From NCBI RefSeq assembly GCF_000980895.1, contig NZ_LAZX01000092.1, forward strand, positions 62,001 to 126,000: a stretch of 64,000 nt of DNA, given 5' to 3'. Made by a program: the position numbers and the translations under genes. Every line of letters begins with the position of its first letter. Position 1 is the stretch's first letter. Positions 25,636 through 33,939 of this stretch are shown here, piece after piece. Source of the DNA: Sphingomonas sp. Ag1. Its GTDB lineage: Bacteria > Pseudomonadota > Alphaproteobacteria > Sphingomonadales > Sphingomonadaceae. The notes beneath the pieces are model-generated. The model saw nothing but the letters and a program-made list of their open reading frames with translations, was not told the DNA's origin and searched no databases.

Positions 25636-26453
25636 CCAGGCCCTATGCCGAAGTGATCGGGGATCCGATCGCCCATTCCAAGTCGCCGATCATCCACGGC
25701 TTCTGGCTCGAGAAGCTGGGGATCGACGCCGAGTATCGCGCGACGCGCGTCACCAGCGATGACCTGCCGCGCTTCATTGCCGAGCGGCGCGCCGATCCGG
25801 CGTGGCGCGGGTGCAACGTGACCATCCCGCACAAGGTGGCGATGCTCGACCTGGTCGATGACCCTGGCGGGGTGCGCGACAGTATCGGTGCGATGAACAC
25901 GGTGGTGCGGCAGGGGCCGGACACGCTGTTCGGGACCAATACCGATGCCGCGGGTTTCTATGCGCCGATCGCCGACGTGGACCTGACCGGCGCGCCGGTG
26001 GCGATCGTCGGCGCGGGCGGGGCGGCGCGCGCGGTGCTGTTCGCGCTGTCACGGATGAACGTCGGACCGGTGACGATCCTCAACCGATCGCCGCTGAAGG
26101 CAGCGGCGTTGCTGAGCCGGTTCGGGTTGAAGGGCGAGGTGCTGCCGCTGACCGGGCGGCTGCCGGCGGCGAAGCTGCTGGTCAACACCAGCGCGCTGGG
26201 GATGGAGGGGCAGCCGCCGCTCGACCTCGACCTGCTGCCGCTCCCCGCCGACGCGCTGGTCTATGACATCGTCTATGCGCCGCTGCACACGCCATTGCTC
26301 GATGCGGCCGAGGCGCGCGGGCTGGAGACGATCGACGGGCTGGAAATGCTGGTCGGGCAGGCGGCGGCGGCGTTCGAATTGTTCTTCGACCAGCCGGCGC
26401 CGCGCGAGCATGACGCCGAATTGCGCGCGCGGCTGATCGGCGGCGACGCCTGA
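25632..26453 (+). CDS. aroE: shikimate dehydrogenase
   Basis: NADPH-dependent reduction of 3-dehydroshikimate in aromatic amino-acid synthesis. The 273-residue protein begins MTRPYAEVIGDPIAHSKSPI, whose S-K-S-P loop binds shikimate. It contains GCNVTIPHKVAMLDLVDD with the catalytic Lys, NTDAAGFYAPI with the catalytic Asp, and the NADP Rossmann loop IVGAGGAARAVLFAL. It ends GLEMLVGQAAAAFELFF. All active-site residues are present. ATGA overlap with maf. Confidence 0.96.
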   Translation: MTRPYAEVIGDPIAHSKSPIIHGFWLEKLGIDAEYRATRVTSDDLPRFIAERRADPAWRGCNVTIPHKVAMLDLVDDPGGVRDSIGAMNTVVRQGPDTLFGTNTDAAGFYAPIADVDLTGAPVAIVGAGGAARAVLFALSRMNVGPVTILNRSPLKAAALLSRFGLKGEVLPLTGRLPAAKLLVNTSALGMEGQPPLDLDLLPLPADALVYDIVYAPLHTPLLDAAEARGLETIDGLEMLVGQAAAAFELFFDQPAPREHDAELRARLIGGDA

Positions 26454-26504
26454 CGGCACGATGAAGCGCCGCCGCACGGGCGGGCGATGAGGGGAGAAAA
26501 GGGA

Positions 26505-27098
26505 ATGCTGAAAGTGGGGCTCACCGGATCGATCGGCATGGGCAAGTCCACCGTCGCGGCAATGTTTGCCGACGAAGGCATCCCCGTGTTCGATGCCGAT
26601 GCCGAGGTGCACAAGCTGCAGGGGCCGGCCGGCCGCGTTGTCGCGGCGATCGAGGCGCGCTTTCCCGGCACGACCGGCGCGCAGGGGGTCAATCGCACCG
26701 CGCTGGCCGAGGCGGTGCTTGGCGATGATGCGGCGATGAAGGCGCTGGAGGCGATCGTCCACCCGGCGGTGGGAGAGGAGCGGGCAGCGTTCCTGGCGGC
26801 CAATGCCGAGGCGCCGGTGGTCATCTTCGACGTGCCGCTGTTGTTCGAGACCGGCGGGCAGCGCGCGATGGACAAGGTGGTGGTCGTTTCCGCCGCCCCC
26901 GAGGTGCAGCGCGCCCGAACCTTGCAGCGGCCGGGCATGTCGGAAGCGAAGCTCGACGCGATCCTGGCGCGGCAGGTGCCCGACGCCGACAAGCGCGCGC
27001 AGGCCGATTTCGTCATCCCGACTGACGTCCCCATCGAGGAAACACGTAGCCATGTTCGCCGGGTGATCGCTTGCCTGAACGAGGTGGAAGTCCGATAA
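26505..27098 (+). CDS. coaE: dephospho-CoA kinase
   Basis: Last step of coenzyme A synthesis. The 197-residue P-loop kinase begins MLKVGLTGSIGMGKSTVAAM, followed by VFDADAEVHKLQGPAG, then AIVHPAVGEERAAFL, VVIFDVPLLFETGGQRAMDK and the R-x-x-x-R lid region QRPGMSEAKLDAILARQVPD. Start ATG 26505 follows a purine-rich GGGGAGAAAAGGGA site; an earlier in-frame start adds six residues before the conserved N terminus. Seven bases separate it from dnaQ. Confidence 0.95.
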   Translation: MLKVGLTGSIGMGKSTVAAMFADEGIPVFDADAEVHKLQGPAGRVVAAIEARFPGTTGAQGVNRTALAEAVLGDDAAMKALEAIVHPAVGEERAAFLAANAEAPVVIFDVPLLFETGGQRAMDKVVVVSAAPEVQRARTLQRPGMSEAKLDAILARQVPDADKRAQADFVIPTDVPIEETRSHVRRVIACLNEVEVR

Positions 27099-27105
27099 TC
27101 AGCGC

Positions 27106-27792
27106 ATGCGCGAAATCGTCTTCGACACCGAAACCACCGGTTTCACCTTTGGCGAGGACCGGATGGTCGAGATCGGCTGTGTCGAGCTGATCAACCGCTG
27201 CGAAACGGGGCGCACCTTTCACGCCTATTTCCATCCCGAGCGCACGATGCCGCCGGGCGCGTTCGCGATCCACGGCCTGTCCGACGCGTTTCTCGCCGAC
27301 AAGCCGCTGTTCCCCGCGGTGGCGGAGGAGCTGATCGCCTTTGTCGGCGATGCGCCGCTGATCGCGCACAATGCCTCGTTCGACTTCGGCTTTCTCAATG
27401 GCGAACTGGGGCGGTGCGGGCGCGACCTGATTTGCACCAGCCGGATGGTCGACACGCTGGCGATCGCCAAGCAGCGCCATCCCGGCGCGAAGCTGACGCT
27501 GGACGCCTTGTGCTCGCGCTATGGCATCGACCGGTCGCACCGCGTGCTGCACGGCGCATTGCTCGACGCGCAACTGCTGGCGCAGGTCTATGTCGAGCTG
27601 ATGGGCGGGCGGCAGATCGGCCTGTCGCTGGTCAGCGATCTGGTGGTGGAGGAGGTGGCCGTCGCCGACGCTCCGCCGCGCCCGGTGCGCGCCCCGCGGC
27701 ATTTCGCACCCAGCGATGCGGAACTTACCGCCCATTCAGCGTTCATGACAAAGATCAAGAATCCGATCTGGGGGGCCGCGGCGTCCGGTTGA
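27106..27792 (+). CDS. dnaQ: DNA polymerase III epsilon subunit (3'-5' proofreading exonuclease)
   Basis: DEDDh exonuclease that proofreads for the replicative polymerase. The 228-residue protein has ExoI IVFDTETTGFTFGEDRMVEI (Asp and Glu near residues 6-8), ExoII PLIAHNASFDFGFLNGEL, and ExoIII HRVLHGALLDAQLLAQVYVE with the catalytic His and Asp. The C-terminal tail, which carries the polymerase-binding segment, is Pro/Arg-rich. Conserved member of the origin-proximal coaE-dnaQ pair. secB, which follows dnaQ in Caulobacter, is absent here; hpf follows instead. Confidence 0.95.
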   Translation: MREIVFDTETTGFTFGEDRMVEIGCVELINRCETGRTFHAYFHPERTMPPGAFAIHGLSDAFLADKPLFPAVAEELIAFVGDAPLIAHNASFDFGFLNGELGRCGRDLICTSRMVDTLAIAKQRHPGAKLTLDALCSRYGIDRSHRVLHGALLDAQLLAQVYVELMGGRQIGLSLVSDLVVEEVAVADAPPRPVRAPRHFAPSDAELTAHSAFMTKIKNPIWGAAASG

Positions 27793-27843
27793 CGCCCAAC
27801 GCACCGGCGCAAGCACGCCGGGCCAGCAATGGAGAATGAGTCG

Positions 27844-28434
27844 ATGGAAATCCGGGTATCTGGTCACCAGGTGGAAACGGGTGATGCGCTGAAGGATCAT
27901 GTCGACACTCGGCTGCAAGGCATGGCCGAGAAATATTTCAGTCGCGCGATTTCGGCGCAGGTGACATTTGGCCAGGGACCCAATGGCGGGTTCAGTTGCG
28001 ACATCGTCGCGCATGTCATGCAGGGACTGGTGCTGAAGGGCCGGCATGACGCGCCGGACGCGCACCTCGCCTTTGACGGTGCGGCGGAGAAGATCGAGAA
28101 GCAGCTGCGCCGCTACATGCGCCGGCTGAAGGACCGCAACGCCGGGCAGGCGCAGGCGCTGGCGGAGAATGGCGCCTACGACAATCTGGACAATGCCGGG
28201 TACACGCTGTTCGCCGAGCGGATCGGCGAGGACGAGGAACAGGACGCCCCGCTGATCATCGCCGAAACGCGCGTCGACGTGCCCGATGCGACCGTGTCCG
28301 ACGCGGTGATGATGCTCGACCTGCGCAACACCAATGCGCTTTTGTTCAAGAACAGCGGGACGGGCTCGTACAACATGGTCTATCGGCGCGGCGACGGGAC
28401 GATCGGCTGGGTCGAGCCGCAACGAGCGGGGTAA
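27844..28434 (+). CDS. hpf: ribosome hibernation promoting factor, long form
   Basis: Long HPF dimerises 70S ribosomes to 100S in stationary phase. The 196-residue protein has the N-terminal YfiA-type domain (MEIRVSGHQVETGDALKDHV, AEKYFSRAISAQVTFGQGPN, DAHLAFDGAAEKIEKQLRRY) and a linker. The C-terminal dimerisation domain (IIAETRVDVPDATVSDAVMM, NALLFKNSGTGSYNMVYRRG) is what separates long from short forms. ATG 27844 is preferred over 27829 because GGAG sits 9-12 bases before it. It is followed after 11 bp by ptsN, the common hpf-ptsN pairing. Confidence 0.94.
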   Translation: MEIRVSGHQVETGDALKDHVDTRLQGMAEKYFSRAISAQVTFGQGPNGGFSCDIVAHVMQGLVLKGRHDAPDAHLAFDGAAEKIEKQLRRYMRRLKDRNAGQAQALAENGAYDNLDNAGYTLFAERIGEDEEQDAPLIIAETRVDVPDATVSDAVMMLDLRNTNALLFKNSGTGSYNMVYRRGDGTIGWVEPQRAG

Positions 28435-28445
28435 CGCCGACTACG

Positions 28446-28925
28446 ATGGCGAGCGATTTGAGTGACCTCCTCCACCCCGACCTGGTCGTGGTCGGGGTGA
28501 TGGCGAACAACAAGAAGATCCTGTTCCAGCAGCTGGGCGCGCTTGCCGGCCCGCCGCTGGGGCTGGATCCCAGCATGGTAACCAATGCGCTCGCCGAGCG
28601 TGAGAAGCTGGGCTCGACCGGCTTTGGCGGCGGCGTGGCGATCCCGCATGCGCGGCTGCCGGGGCTGTCGCGCATCGTGGCGATCGTCGCGCGGCTGGCG
28701 CAACCGATCGAGTTCAACGCGATCGACGACATGCCGGTCGACATCGTCGTCGGGATGCTGTCCCCCGCCAGCGCGGGAGCGGATCATCTGAAGGCGCTGG
28801 CGCGAGTTTCGGGCCGGTTCCGCGACCATGGCTTCGTCGCCAAGCTGCGCGGCGCGGGATCGCGCGATGCGATCTACGCCCTGCTGACGGCGGACGAGCC
28901 GGGGATGGGCCGGGATGCAGCCTGA
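28446..28925 (+). CDS. ptsN: nitrogen-regulatory PTS enzyme IIA (EIIA-Ntr)
   Basis: Phosphocarrier of the nitrogen PTS (PtsP-PtsO-PtsN), regulating K+ transport and stress functions. The 159-residue single EIIA domain shows LLHPDLVVVGVMANNKKILF, AEREKLGSTGFGGGVAIPHA with the phosphorylated His (about residue 67), then RIVAIVARLAQPIEFNAIDD and VDIVVGMLSPASAGADHLKA. Eleven bases downstream of hpf and overlapping the thioesterase gene by eleven bases. glnD, another nitrogen regulator, lies elsewhere in the window. Confidence 0.94.
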   Translation: MASDLSDLLHPDLVVVGVMANNKKILFQQLGALAGPPLGLDPSMVTNALAEREKLGSTGFGGGVAIPHARLPGLSRIVAIVARLAQPIEFNAIDDMPVDIVVGMLSPASAGADHLKALARVSGRFRDHGFVAKLRGAGSRDAIYALLTADEPGMGRDAA

Positions 28926-29367
28926 AGGCGCCGAGGCGCATCATCGCGCGCTGGAATCGCTTTATGCGGCGGCGCCGATCAACCGCCTGTTCGCGTCCAC
29001 CCTGTCGATTCCCGAGCCCGGCGTGGCGCGGATCAGTTTCGAGGTGACGCGCGATCATTACCATGCCGCCGGCGCGGCGCATGGCACGACCTATTTCAAG
29101 ATGCTGGACGATGCGGCTTTCTACGCCTGCAACAGCCTGATCACCGATCGTTTCCTGCTGACCACGCAGTTCAACCTGCTGCTGACCCGCCCGCTGTCGG
29201 CGGGGCCGGTGGTCGCCGAAGGACGCTGGGTCAACGGCCAGCGGCGCGTGTTCGTCGGGGACGCGCGCCTGATCACGGCGGATGGCGAGGAGGTCGCGCG
29301 CGGCACCGGCACCTTCATGCGCAGCCGAATCGCGCTGGCCAGCCTGCCCGGTTATCGCAGCGCCTGA
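28915..29367 (+). CDS. PaaI-family hotdog thioesterase
   Basis: A 150-residue hotdog-fold protein. HYHAAGAAHGTTYFKMLDDA is the central H-G-x-x-x-x-x-x-D block of the PaaI group (usually H-G-G-x-x-x-x-x-D/E). FNLLLTRPLSAGPVVAEGRW and GDARLITADGEEVARGTGTF give the long strands. The family hydrolyses acyl-CoA or aryl-CoA esters. The substrate is not known; the position after hpf-ptsN gives no direct clue. Coding overlap of 11 bp with ptsN indicates cotranscription. Confidence 0.85.
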   Translation: MQPEGAEAHHRALESLYAAAPINRLFASTLSIPEPGVARISFEVTRDHYHAAGAAHGTTYFKMLDDAAFYACNSLITDRFLLTTQFNLLLTRPLSAGPVVAEGRWVNGQRRVFVGDARLITADGEEVARGTGTFMRSRIALASLPGYRSA

Positions 29368-29371
29368 CCCT

Positions 29372-29698
29372 ATGACACGCCGCCTGCCCACCCATCTGCT
29401 GGTCGCGGCGCTGATCCGCCGCGTCAACGATGCGGGGGGAATCGCCGTCGTGCGGGCGCGCGGGGATGCCGATGCCGGCGCGATCCTGATCATCCTGGAG
29501 CGCGAAAACACCGTCGTCGAACGTGCGATCGGGCCCGACGGCGGGGACATTCTGGTCGAGAGCGGGCCCGGCGCGACGCGGGACGAGTCGATCGAGGATT
29601 ATTGGAAACGGCGGCGCCAGCGCGATCCCGATCTATGGGTAGTGGCTCTGGACGTCGCGGACTCACAACGGTTCGCCGCTGAAACGATCCTGGCTTGA
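29372..29698 (+). CDS. DUF1491 family protein
   Basis: A 108-residue soluble protein beginning MTRRLPTHLLVAALIRRVND. Its strands (GGIAVVRARGDADAGAILII) and later ESIEDYWKRRRQRDPDLWVV match the alphaproteobacterial DUF1491 family, function unknown. No signal peptide, metal site or nucleotide motif is seen. The ATG lies five bases after the thioesterase stop, so it closes the hpf-ptsN operon. A run of 166 bp without genes follows. Confidence 0.85.
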   Translation: MTRRLPTHLLVAALIRRVNDAGGIAVVRARGDADAGAILIILERENTVVERAIGPDGGDILVESGPGATRDESIEDYWKRRRQRDPDLWVVALDVADSQRFAAETILA

Positions 29699-29864
29699 TT
29701 GACTCGCCGCGCGGCCGGGGCAAATCCCGCCAGCATAGTTTCAAAGCGTTGTGCCGCGGTGGGTGCGATCCACATCGGTGACGCAGTCGGGGGGGTCCCG
29801 GTCGTTCGCTGTTTCCACGGAAACCCGGTCGTGTCCGCGTAACCACCGCACTTGAATGTAGAAG

Positions 29865-30506
29865 ATGTCGTTTCTTTCGCGGGCCGCGCTTGCCGCAGCC
29901 ATGACGATCACCTTTTTCGGCCTGACTGCGCAGAGCACGGCCGGACTGGCTGCCGAGGTTGAGCACATGCTCCCCCAGCCGAACGCTACCGCACCGATGA
30001 CCGCGACGGTTTTCACGCCGACGCCGACGACGGTACAGGTTCCCAATCCTACCGACCTCGCCGATGATGAACTCGCGAACGAGGAAACGGTTGCATATCC
30101 GTCGCTTGCCGCCGCCGTGGCTGCCCAGTCGACCCATGATGGCGACGATGAGGCGCTGCAGTGCCTGGCCGGTGCGATCTACTTCGAAACCCGCGGTGAG
30201 CCGCTGTCGGGCCAGCTGGCAGTGGCCGAGGTCATCCTGAACCGCGCCAAGTCGGGCCGTTTCCCCTCGGACGTCTGTGACGTGATCACGCAGCGTGGCC
30301 AGTTCGGCTTCGTGCGTGGCGGCCGCATCCCGTCGATCAACGAGGACAGCAAGGCCTATCGTACCGCCGTCGCGGTGGCGAAGGTCGCGCTGAACGACGC
30401 ATGGGACGATCAGGCCGGTCCGGCGCTGTATTTCAACCGTGGCCGTCCGCCCGCATCGGGGCTGAAGAAGGTCGCGTCGATCGGCAACCACATCTTCTGG
30501 CGCTGA
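29865..30506 (+). CDS. SleB-type cell wall hydrolase
   Basis: A 213-residue exported protein. The signal peptide is MSFLSRAALAAAMTITFFGL, with cleavage near STAGLAAE. A low-complexity Thr/Pro linker follows (TATVFTPTPTTVQVP), then a Hydrolase_2 (SleB) catalytic domain: LAGAIYFETRGEPLSGQLAV with the catalytic Glu, VILNRAKSGRFPSDVCDVIT, FGFVRGGRIP and ALYFNRGRPP. SleB-family enzymes cut peptidoglycan as lytic transglycosylases; in non-spore-formers they serve cell-wall turnover. No LysM or SPOR domain is present. Single gene. Confidence 0.92.
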   Translation: MSFLSRAALAAAMTITFFGLTAQSTAGLAAEVEHMLPQPNATAPMTATVFTPTPTTVQVPNPTDLADDELANEETVAYPSLAAAVAAQSTHDGDDEALQCLAGAIYFETRGEPLSGQLAVAEVILNRAKSGRFPSDVCDVITQRGQFGFVRGGRIPSINEDSKAYRTAVAVAKVALNDAWDDQAGPALYFNRGRPPASGLKKVASIGNHIFWR

Positions 30507-30555
30507 GCCGCCGTTGATGCCGATTGCGGGCTGAGCCCTTCTCATTGTTCCTGCA

Positions 30556-31065
30556 ATGTTCTATGAAGCGGGCGTGCTGACCACGCCCGCTTCTTGCGTT
30601 GACGATCCCGATTCGCCGCTGTGCGCCGCCGATGTGGCGCGCGGGGTGACGCGATTGCTGCTGCGCCACGAACTTGTCGCCATGCCCGAGGTGCCGCTGG
30701 ACGGCGGGCGGCGCGTCGACCTGATGGCGCTCGACGTGCGCGGCCAGATCACGATCATCGAGATCAAGGTGTCGCGCGCCGACCTGCTTGGCGACAACAA
30801 GTGGCAGGAATATCTGCCGCATTGCGACCGCTTCTTCTGGGCGGTGCCGGCGGGGTTCGATCACGGGCCGATTGCTGGCCCCGCCTTCCTGCCCGAGCGT
30901 ACCGGGCTGATCGTCGCCGATCGTTATGACGCGGCGGTGGTGCGCGAGGCCAAGATCGAGGCGATGAGCACCCATGGGCGCAAGAAATGCACGCTCGCCT
31001 TTGCCCGGCGCGCGGCGCGGCGGCTGATCGCCCAGGTCGATCCCGACGCGATCCAGGGCTGGTAG
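30556..31065 (+). CDS. MmcB family DNA repair protein (PD-(D/E)XK-like)
   Basis: A 169-residue protein of the MmcB (DUF1052) family; in Caulobacter mmcB is an SOS-linked gene of mitomycin C resistance. The putative nuclease core is visible: MPEVPLDGGRRVDLMALDVR, then ITIIEIKVSRADLLGDNKWQ (D...E-x-K), then FFWAVPAGFD and TGLIVADRY, which fit the PD-(D/E)XK fold. The ATG at 30556 is just upstream of the conserved region. Its last codons and stop (GGCTGGTAG) form the first copy of a 25-bp tandem repeat. No clear LexA box was seen upstream. Confidence 0.83.
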   Translation: MFYEAGVLTTPASCVDDPDSPLCAADVARGVTRLLLRHELVAMPEVPLDGGRRVDLMALDVRGQITIIEIKVSRADLLGDNKWQEYLPHCDRFFWAVPAGFDHGPIAGPAFLPERTGLIVADRYDAAVVREAKIEAMSTHGRKKCTLAFARRAARRLIAQVDPDAIQGW

Positions 31066-31131
31066 GCCAGCCGCGGTTCCAGGCTGGTAAGCCGCACACG
31101 GCGCCCGGCTGGTAGCCATACACGGCATAGC
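31057..31131 (+). repeat. three tandem 25-bp degenerate repeats over the mmcB stop
   Basis: GGCTGGTA occurs at 31057, 31082 and 31107, exactly 25 bp apart. Copies two and three share a longer core (GGCTGGTA, a GCC, then CACGGC). The first copy overlaps the mmcB stop codon (TGG TAG). No gene is inside. It may be a replication-slippage product or a set of binding sites in the 150-bp gap before the carboxylase locus. Confidence 0.6.
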
Positions 31132-31214
31132 GTTGCTGTTGCCCCCTGACGGATTCGTCATTTGCCTCCACCGCCGTGACGGCGCAGGACATTTGCGATG
31201 AGCGAGGGGGCGTC

Positions 31215-32696
31215 ATGAGCGGGGCGGCGGGGGAGGGGCACCGGCCCCCCGATCCGCTGCGGGCGCGCTTTGCCGCCGCAGCGGCGCAGCATGAGCGGCA
31301 CCGGCTGGCCACGTGCGAGCGGCTCGACACCCTGTTCGATGAGGGCACGATGATGCCGATCGCGGTCGGCGCGGGCGTGATCACCGCCGCCGGGCTGGTC
31401 GGCGGGCAGCGCGTGATGGCCTTTGCGCAGGACGTGACCGACCAGGGCGGGATCGCCACTGCCGATCAGGCCGCGCACATGGCAGAATTGCTGGCGCGGG
31501 CGCAGGCGGCGCAGGCGCCGGTCGTCGGCCTGTATGATTCGGGCGGGCTCGCGCTGGACGAGGCGCAGGCGGCGCTGGCCGGACAGGCGACGATCCTTCA
31601 CGCATTGGCGAATGGCGGCCGCCGGCGTGTGCCGCATCTGGCGCTGGTGTTCGGCGATGCGATCGGCGCGGCAGCCTTCGCCCCGGCGATGGCGCATCTC
31701 ACCTTCATGCTGGAGCGCGCGAGCCGGCTGTATGTGTCGGGGCCCGACGTGCTGCGCGACGCCACCGGCGAATTGGCGACGGCGGAGGCGCTGGGCGGGG
31801 CGATGCTCCACGCAACCACCAGCGGGATTGCGGATCGCATCTTTGCCGATGAGATCGAGCTGCTGTTCGCCGCGCGGATGGCGATTGGCCTGTTGGTGCG
31901 CGACGTCGCACCATCGGTTGATCCAGCCACCCGGGTCGCGGCGCATCTCGATACGCTGGTGCCGGCGGATCCGGCCGAACCCTATGACATGCGCGAACTG
32001 GTGCAGGCGATCTGCGATGATCGCGCGTGGCTCGAGCTTCAGCCCGATCGTGGCGGCGGGATGCTGTGCGGGATCGCCCGCATTGGTGGCCGCAGCATCG
32101 GCATCATGGCGAACCAGCCGATCGTGGCGGGCGGGGTGATCGACCGTGCCGGCATCGCCAAGGCGACGCGGCTGGCGGCGCTATGTGCCACCTGCCGGTT
32201 GCCGATCGTGACGCTGGTTGATTCGCCCGGGTTGATGCCGGGCGCGCAGGAGGAGGCGGGCGGGATCGTCGCGGCGGGCGCGGCGCTGCTGGCGACGGTT
32301 GCGCGTGCCGACGTGCCGGTGATCACCGTCGTCACGCGGCGGGCAACCGGGCCGGCGTGGCTGATGATGGCGCCGCGCGGCGCGGGCGGCGCGCGCTTCG
32401 CCTGGCCGACCGCGGAGATCGCCGCGATGAACGCCGCTGGCGCCGCGCGGCTGCTGCTGCGCCACGGTGATGATGCGGCGACACGCGAGAAAGTGCGTGA
32501 CTATGCCGCCAGCATCGCTGATCCGGTCAATGCCGTAGCGTCAGGCATCGTCGATGCGGTGATCCGCCCCGCCGATACGCGGGGCGCGATCGCACTGGCG
32601 CTGGCGCGCCATGATGCGCAAGGTTCCGGCAGATCACTGCCACACCCGGATCCCCAGGGGAGCGGGACATTGAAGGAGAGAGACCGAAATGGCTGA
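31215..32696 (+). CDS. acyl-CoA carboxylase carboxyltransferase (beta) subunit
   Basis: A 493-residue protein with two crotonase-like carboxyltransferase lobes. The N lobe has PVVGLYDSGGLALDEAQAAL (variant of the N-D-S-G-G-A-R-I-Q-E block) and RLYVSGPDVLRDATGELATA. The C lobe has LDTLVPADPAEPYDMRELVQ, IGIMANQPIVAGGVIDRAGI, LVDSPGLMPGAQEEAGGIVA and ARFAWPTAEIAAMNAAGAAR. The pattern is closest to propionyl-CoA carboxylase beta, though the N-lobe loop and the early region are unusual. Start 31215 follows GAGGGGG. The matching biotin-carrying subunit lies 2.3 kb downstream. The last eight bases overlap the crotonase gene. Confidence 0.85.
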   Translation: MSGAAGEGHRPPDPLRARFAAAAAQHERHRLATCERLDTLFDEGTMMPIAVGAGVITAAGLVGGQRVMAFAQDVTDQGGIATADQAAHMAELLARAQAAQAPVVGLYDSGGLALDEAQAALAGQATILHALANGGRRRVPHLALVFGDAIGAAAFAPAMAHLTFMLERASRLYVSGPDVLRDATGELATAEALGGAMLHATTSGIADRIFADEIELLFAARMAIGLLVRDVAPSVDPATRVAAHLDTLVPADPAEPYDMRELVQAICDDRAWLELQPDRGGGMLCGIARIGGRSIGIMANQPIVAGGVIDRAGIAKATRLAALCATCRLPIVTLVDSPGLMPGAQEEAGGIVAAGAALLATVARADVPVITVVTRRATGPAWLMMAPRGAGGARFAWPTAEIAAMNAAGAARLLLRHGDDAATREKVRDYAASIADPVNAVASGIVDAVIRPADTRGAIALALARHDAQGSGRSLPHPDPQGSGTLKERDRNG

Positions 32697-33480
32697 TTAC
32701 GAAACGATCCTGACCGAAAAGAAGGGCGACGTCCTGGTCATCACGCTCAACCGTCCCGAGCGGCTGAACGCGGCGTCGATCCAGCTGGCGGAGGATCTGA
32801 CGGTCGCGCTGTACGATCTTCAGGGGGCGCGCGCCGTGCTGCTGACCGGCGGGGGCCGGGCATTCTGTTCGGGTGCCGACCTGCAGGCGCGCGGCGGCGG
32901 GGAAACCCGCATCAAGGGCGGCGACACCAGCCACCGGGCATTGATGAACTTCTACAACCCGCTGATGAGCCAGATCCTGAACCTGTCGGTGCCGGTGGTG
33001 ACCGCAGTGAACGGTCCGGCGGCCGGCGTCGGCTGCTCCATGGGCCTGGCGGGTGACTTCGTGTTCGCGGGCAAGAGCGCCTATTTCCTGCAGGCGTTCG
33101 TCAACATCGGCCTCGTGCCCGACGGCGGTTCGACCTGGCTGCTGGCCAAGACGATCGGCAAGGCGCGCGCGACTCAGATGATGATGCTGGGCGAGCGGAT
33201 CAGCGCCGAGCAGGCCGAGCAATGGGGCCTGATCTACAAGGCGGTCGATGATGCCGTGCTGATGGACGAGGCGCTGGCGCTGGCGACGCGCCTGGCGGCC
33301 GGCCCGACGGTCGCGCTGTCGGCGATGCGCCGCAACATCATGACGGCGCTCGACGGCACGTTCGACCAGGTGCTGCGCGCCGAGGCCGAGGGCCAGCGGC
33401 TGGCGGGCGGATCGGAGGATTCGCGCGAGGGCGGCATGAGCTTCCTCGAAAAGCGCAAGCCCGTGTTCAAGGGGCGGTGA
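32689..33480 (+). CDS. enoyl-CoA hydratase/isomerase family protein (PaaG-like)
   Basis: A 263-residue crotonase. GGGRAFCSGADLQARGGGET forms one side of the oxyanion hole, AVNGPAAGVGCSMGLAGDFV the other, and the later AFVNIGLVPDGGSTWLLAKT holds the Asp typical of PaaG-type isomerases. The first catalytic Glu of classical enoyl-CoA hydratase is replaced (SMGLAGD). So an isomerase or other acyl-CoA reaction is more likely than simple hydration. It overlaps the carboxyltransferase gene by eight bases after AAGGAGAGAG. Contextually it may process the same acyl-CoA as the carboxylase. Confidence 0.87.
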   Translation: MADYETILTEKKGDVLVITLNRPERLNAASIQLAEDLTVALYDLQGARAVLLTGGGRAFCSGADLQARGGGETRIKGGDTSHRALMNFYNPLMSQILNLSVPVVTAVNGPAAGVGCSMGLAGDFVFAGKSAYFLQAFVNIGLVPDGGSTWLLAKTIGKARATQMMMLGERISAEQAEQWGLIYKAVDDAVLMDEALALATRLAAGPTVALSAMRRNIMTALDGTFDQVLRAEAEGQRLAGGSEDSREGGMSFLEKRKPVFKGR

Positions 33481-33558
33481 ACCGTTGGCGGCCGCCGTGC
33501 CGCCAGTGAACATCCATGGCGTTCCGGTGCGTTGAGCATCGGAACCGCTATGGAGACG

Positions 33559-33939
33559 ATGATGATCAGGATGCTCACCCTTGCGACCGCGGCGACGCTG
33601 TCGATGGCGGCGCCGGCCGGCGCGCAGACCCAGGCGAGCATGAACGCGCAGGCCGCACAGGACCTGCGCCGCGCCGATGCGGCGCTCAACGCCCAGTGGA
33701 AGCGCACCTATGCGCAGATGAAGCAGCGCGATGCGCGCGGCGGGGCGGGTGGTTTCGGCTATGCGGCGGCGACGCTTGCCAGCCAGCGCGCGTGGCTGCA
33801 ATTCCGCGACAAGCAATGCGTGATCGAGGGTGGCGAGTTCGCGGGCGGATCGCTGCAGGCGATGACGCGTGCGCAATGCCTGACCCGGCTCACCCAGGAG
33901 CGGACGGCGCAATTGAGGAACATGATGTGGACACGTTGA
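33559..33939 (+). CDS. secreted LprI-family (DUF1311) protein
   Basis: A 126-residue exported protein with signal peptide [20 protein letters not shown] (cleavage near AGAQT). Its mature part has the LprI/DUF1311 pattern: [20 protein letters not shown], then [20 protein letters not shown], then [20 protein letters not shown]. There are two conserved Cys, likely a disulfide. LprI of mycobacteria inhibits lysozyme; for other members this is only suggestive. Several Met codons are possible; 33559 follows GGAG. Its last 13 bases are shared with bioB in another frame, an unusual link between a periplasmic protein and biotin synthesis. Confidence 0.82.
   Translation: MMIRMLTLATAATLSMAAPAGAQTQASMNAQAAQDLRRADAALNAQWKRTYAQMKQRDARGGAGGFGYAAATLASQRAWLQFRDKQCVIEGGEFAGGSLQAMTRAQCLTRLTQERTAQLRNMMWTR

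Noticed and set aside
29811..29824. GTTTCC-AC-GGAAAC inverted repeat upstream of the SleB gene as a regulator site
   Set aside because: It is a perfect 6-bp dyad, but a single short one without repeats or a neighbouring regulator; it could easily arise by chance.
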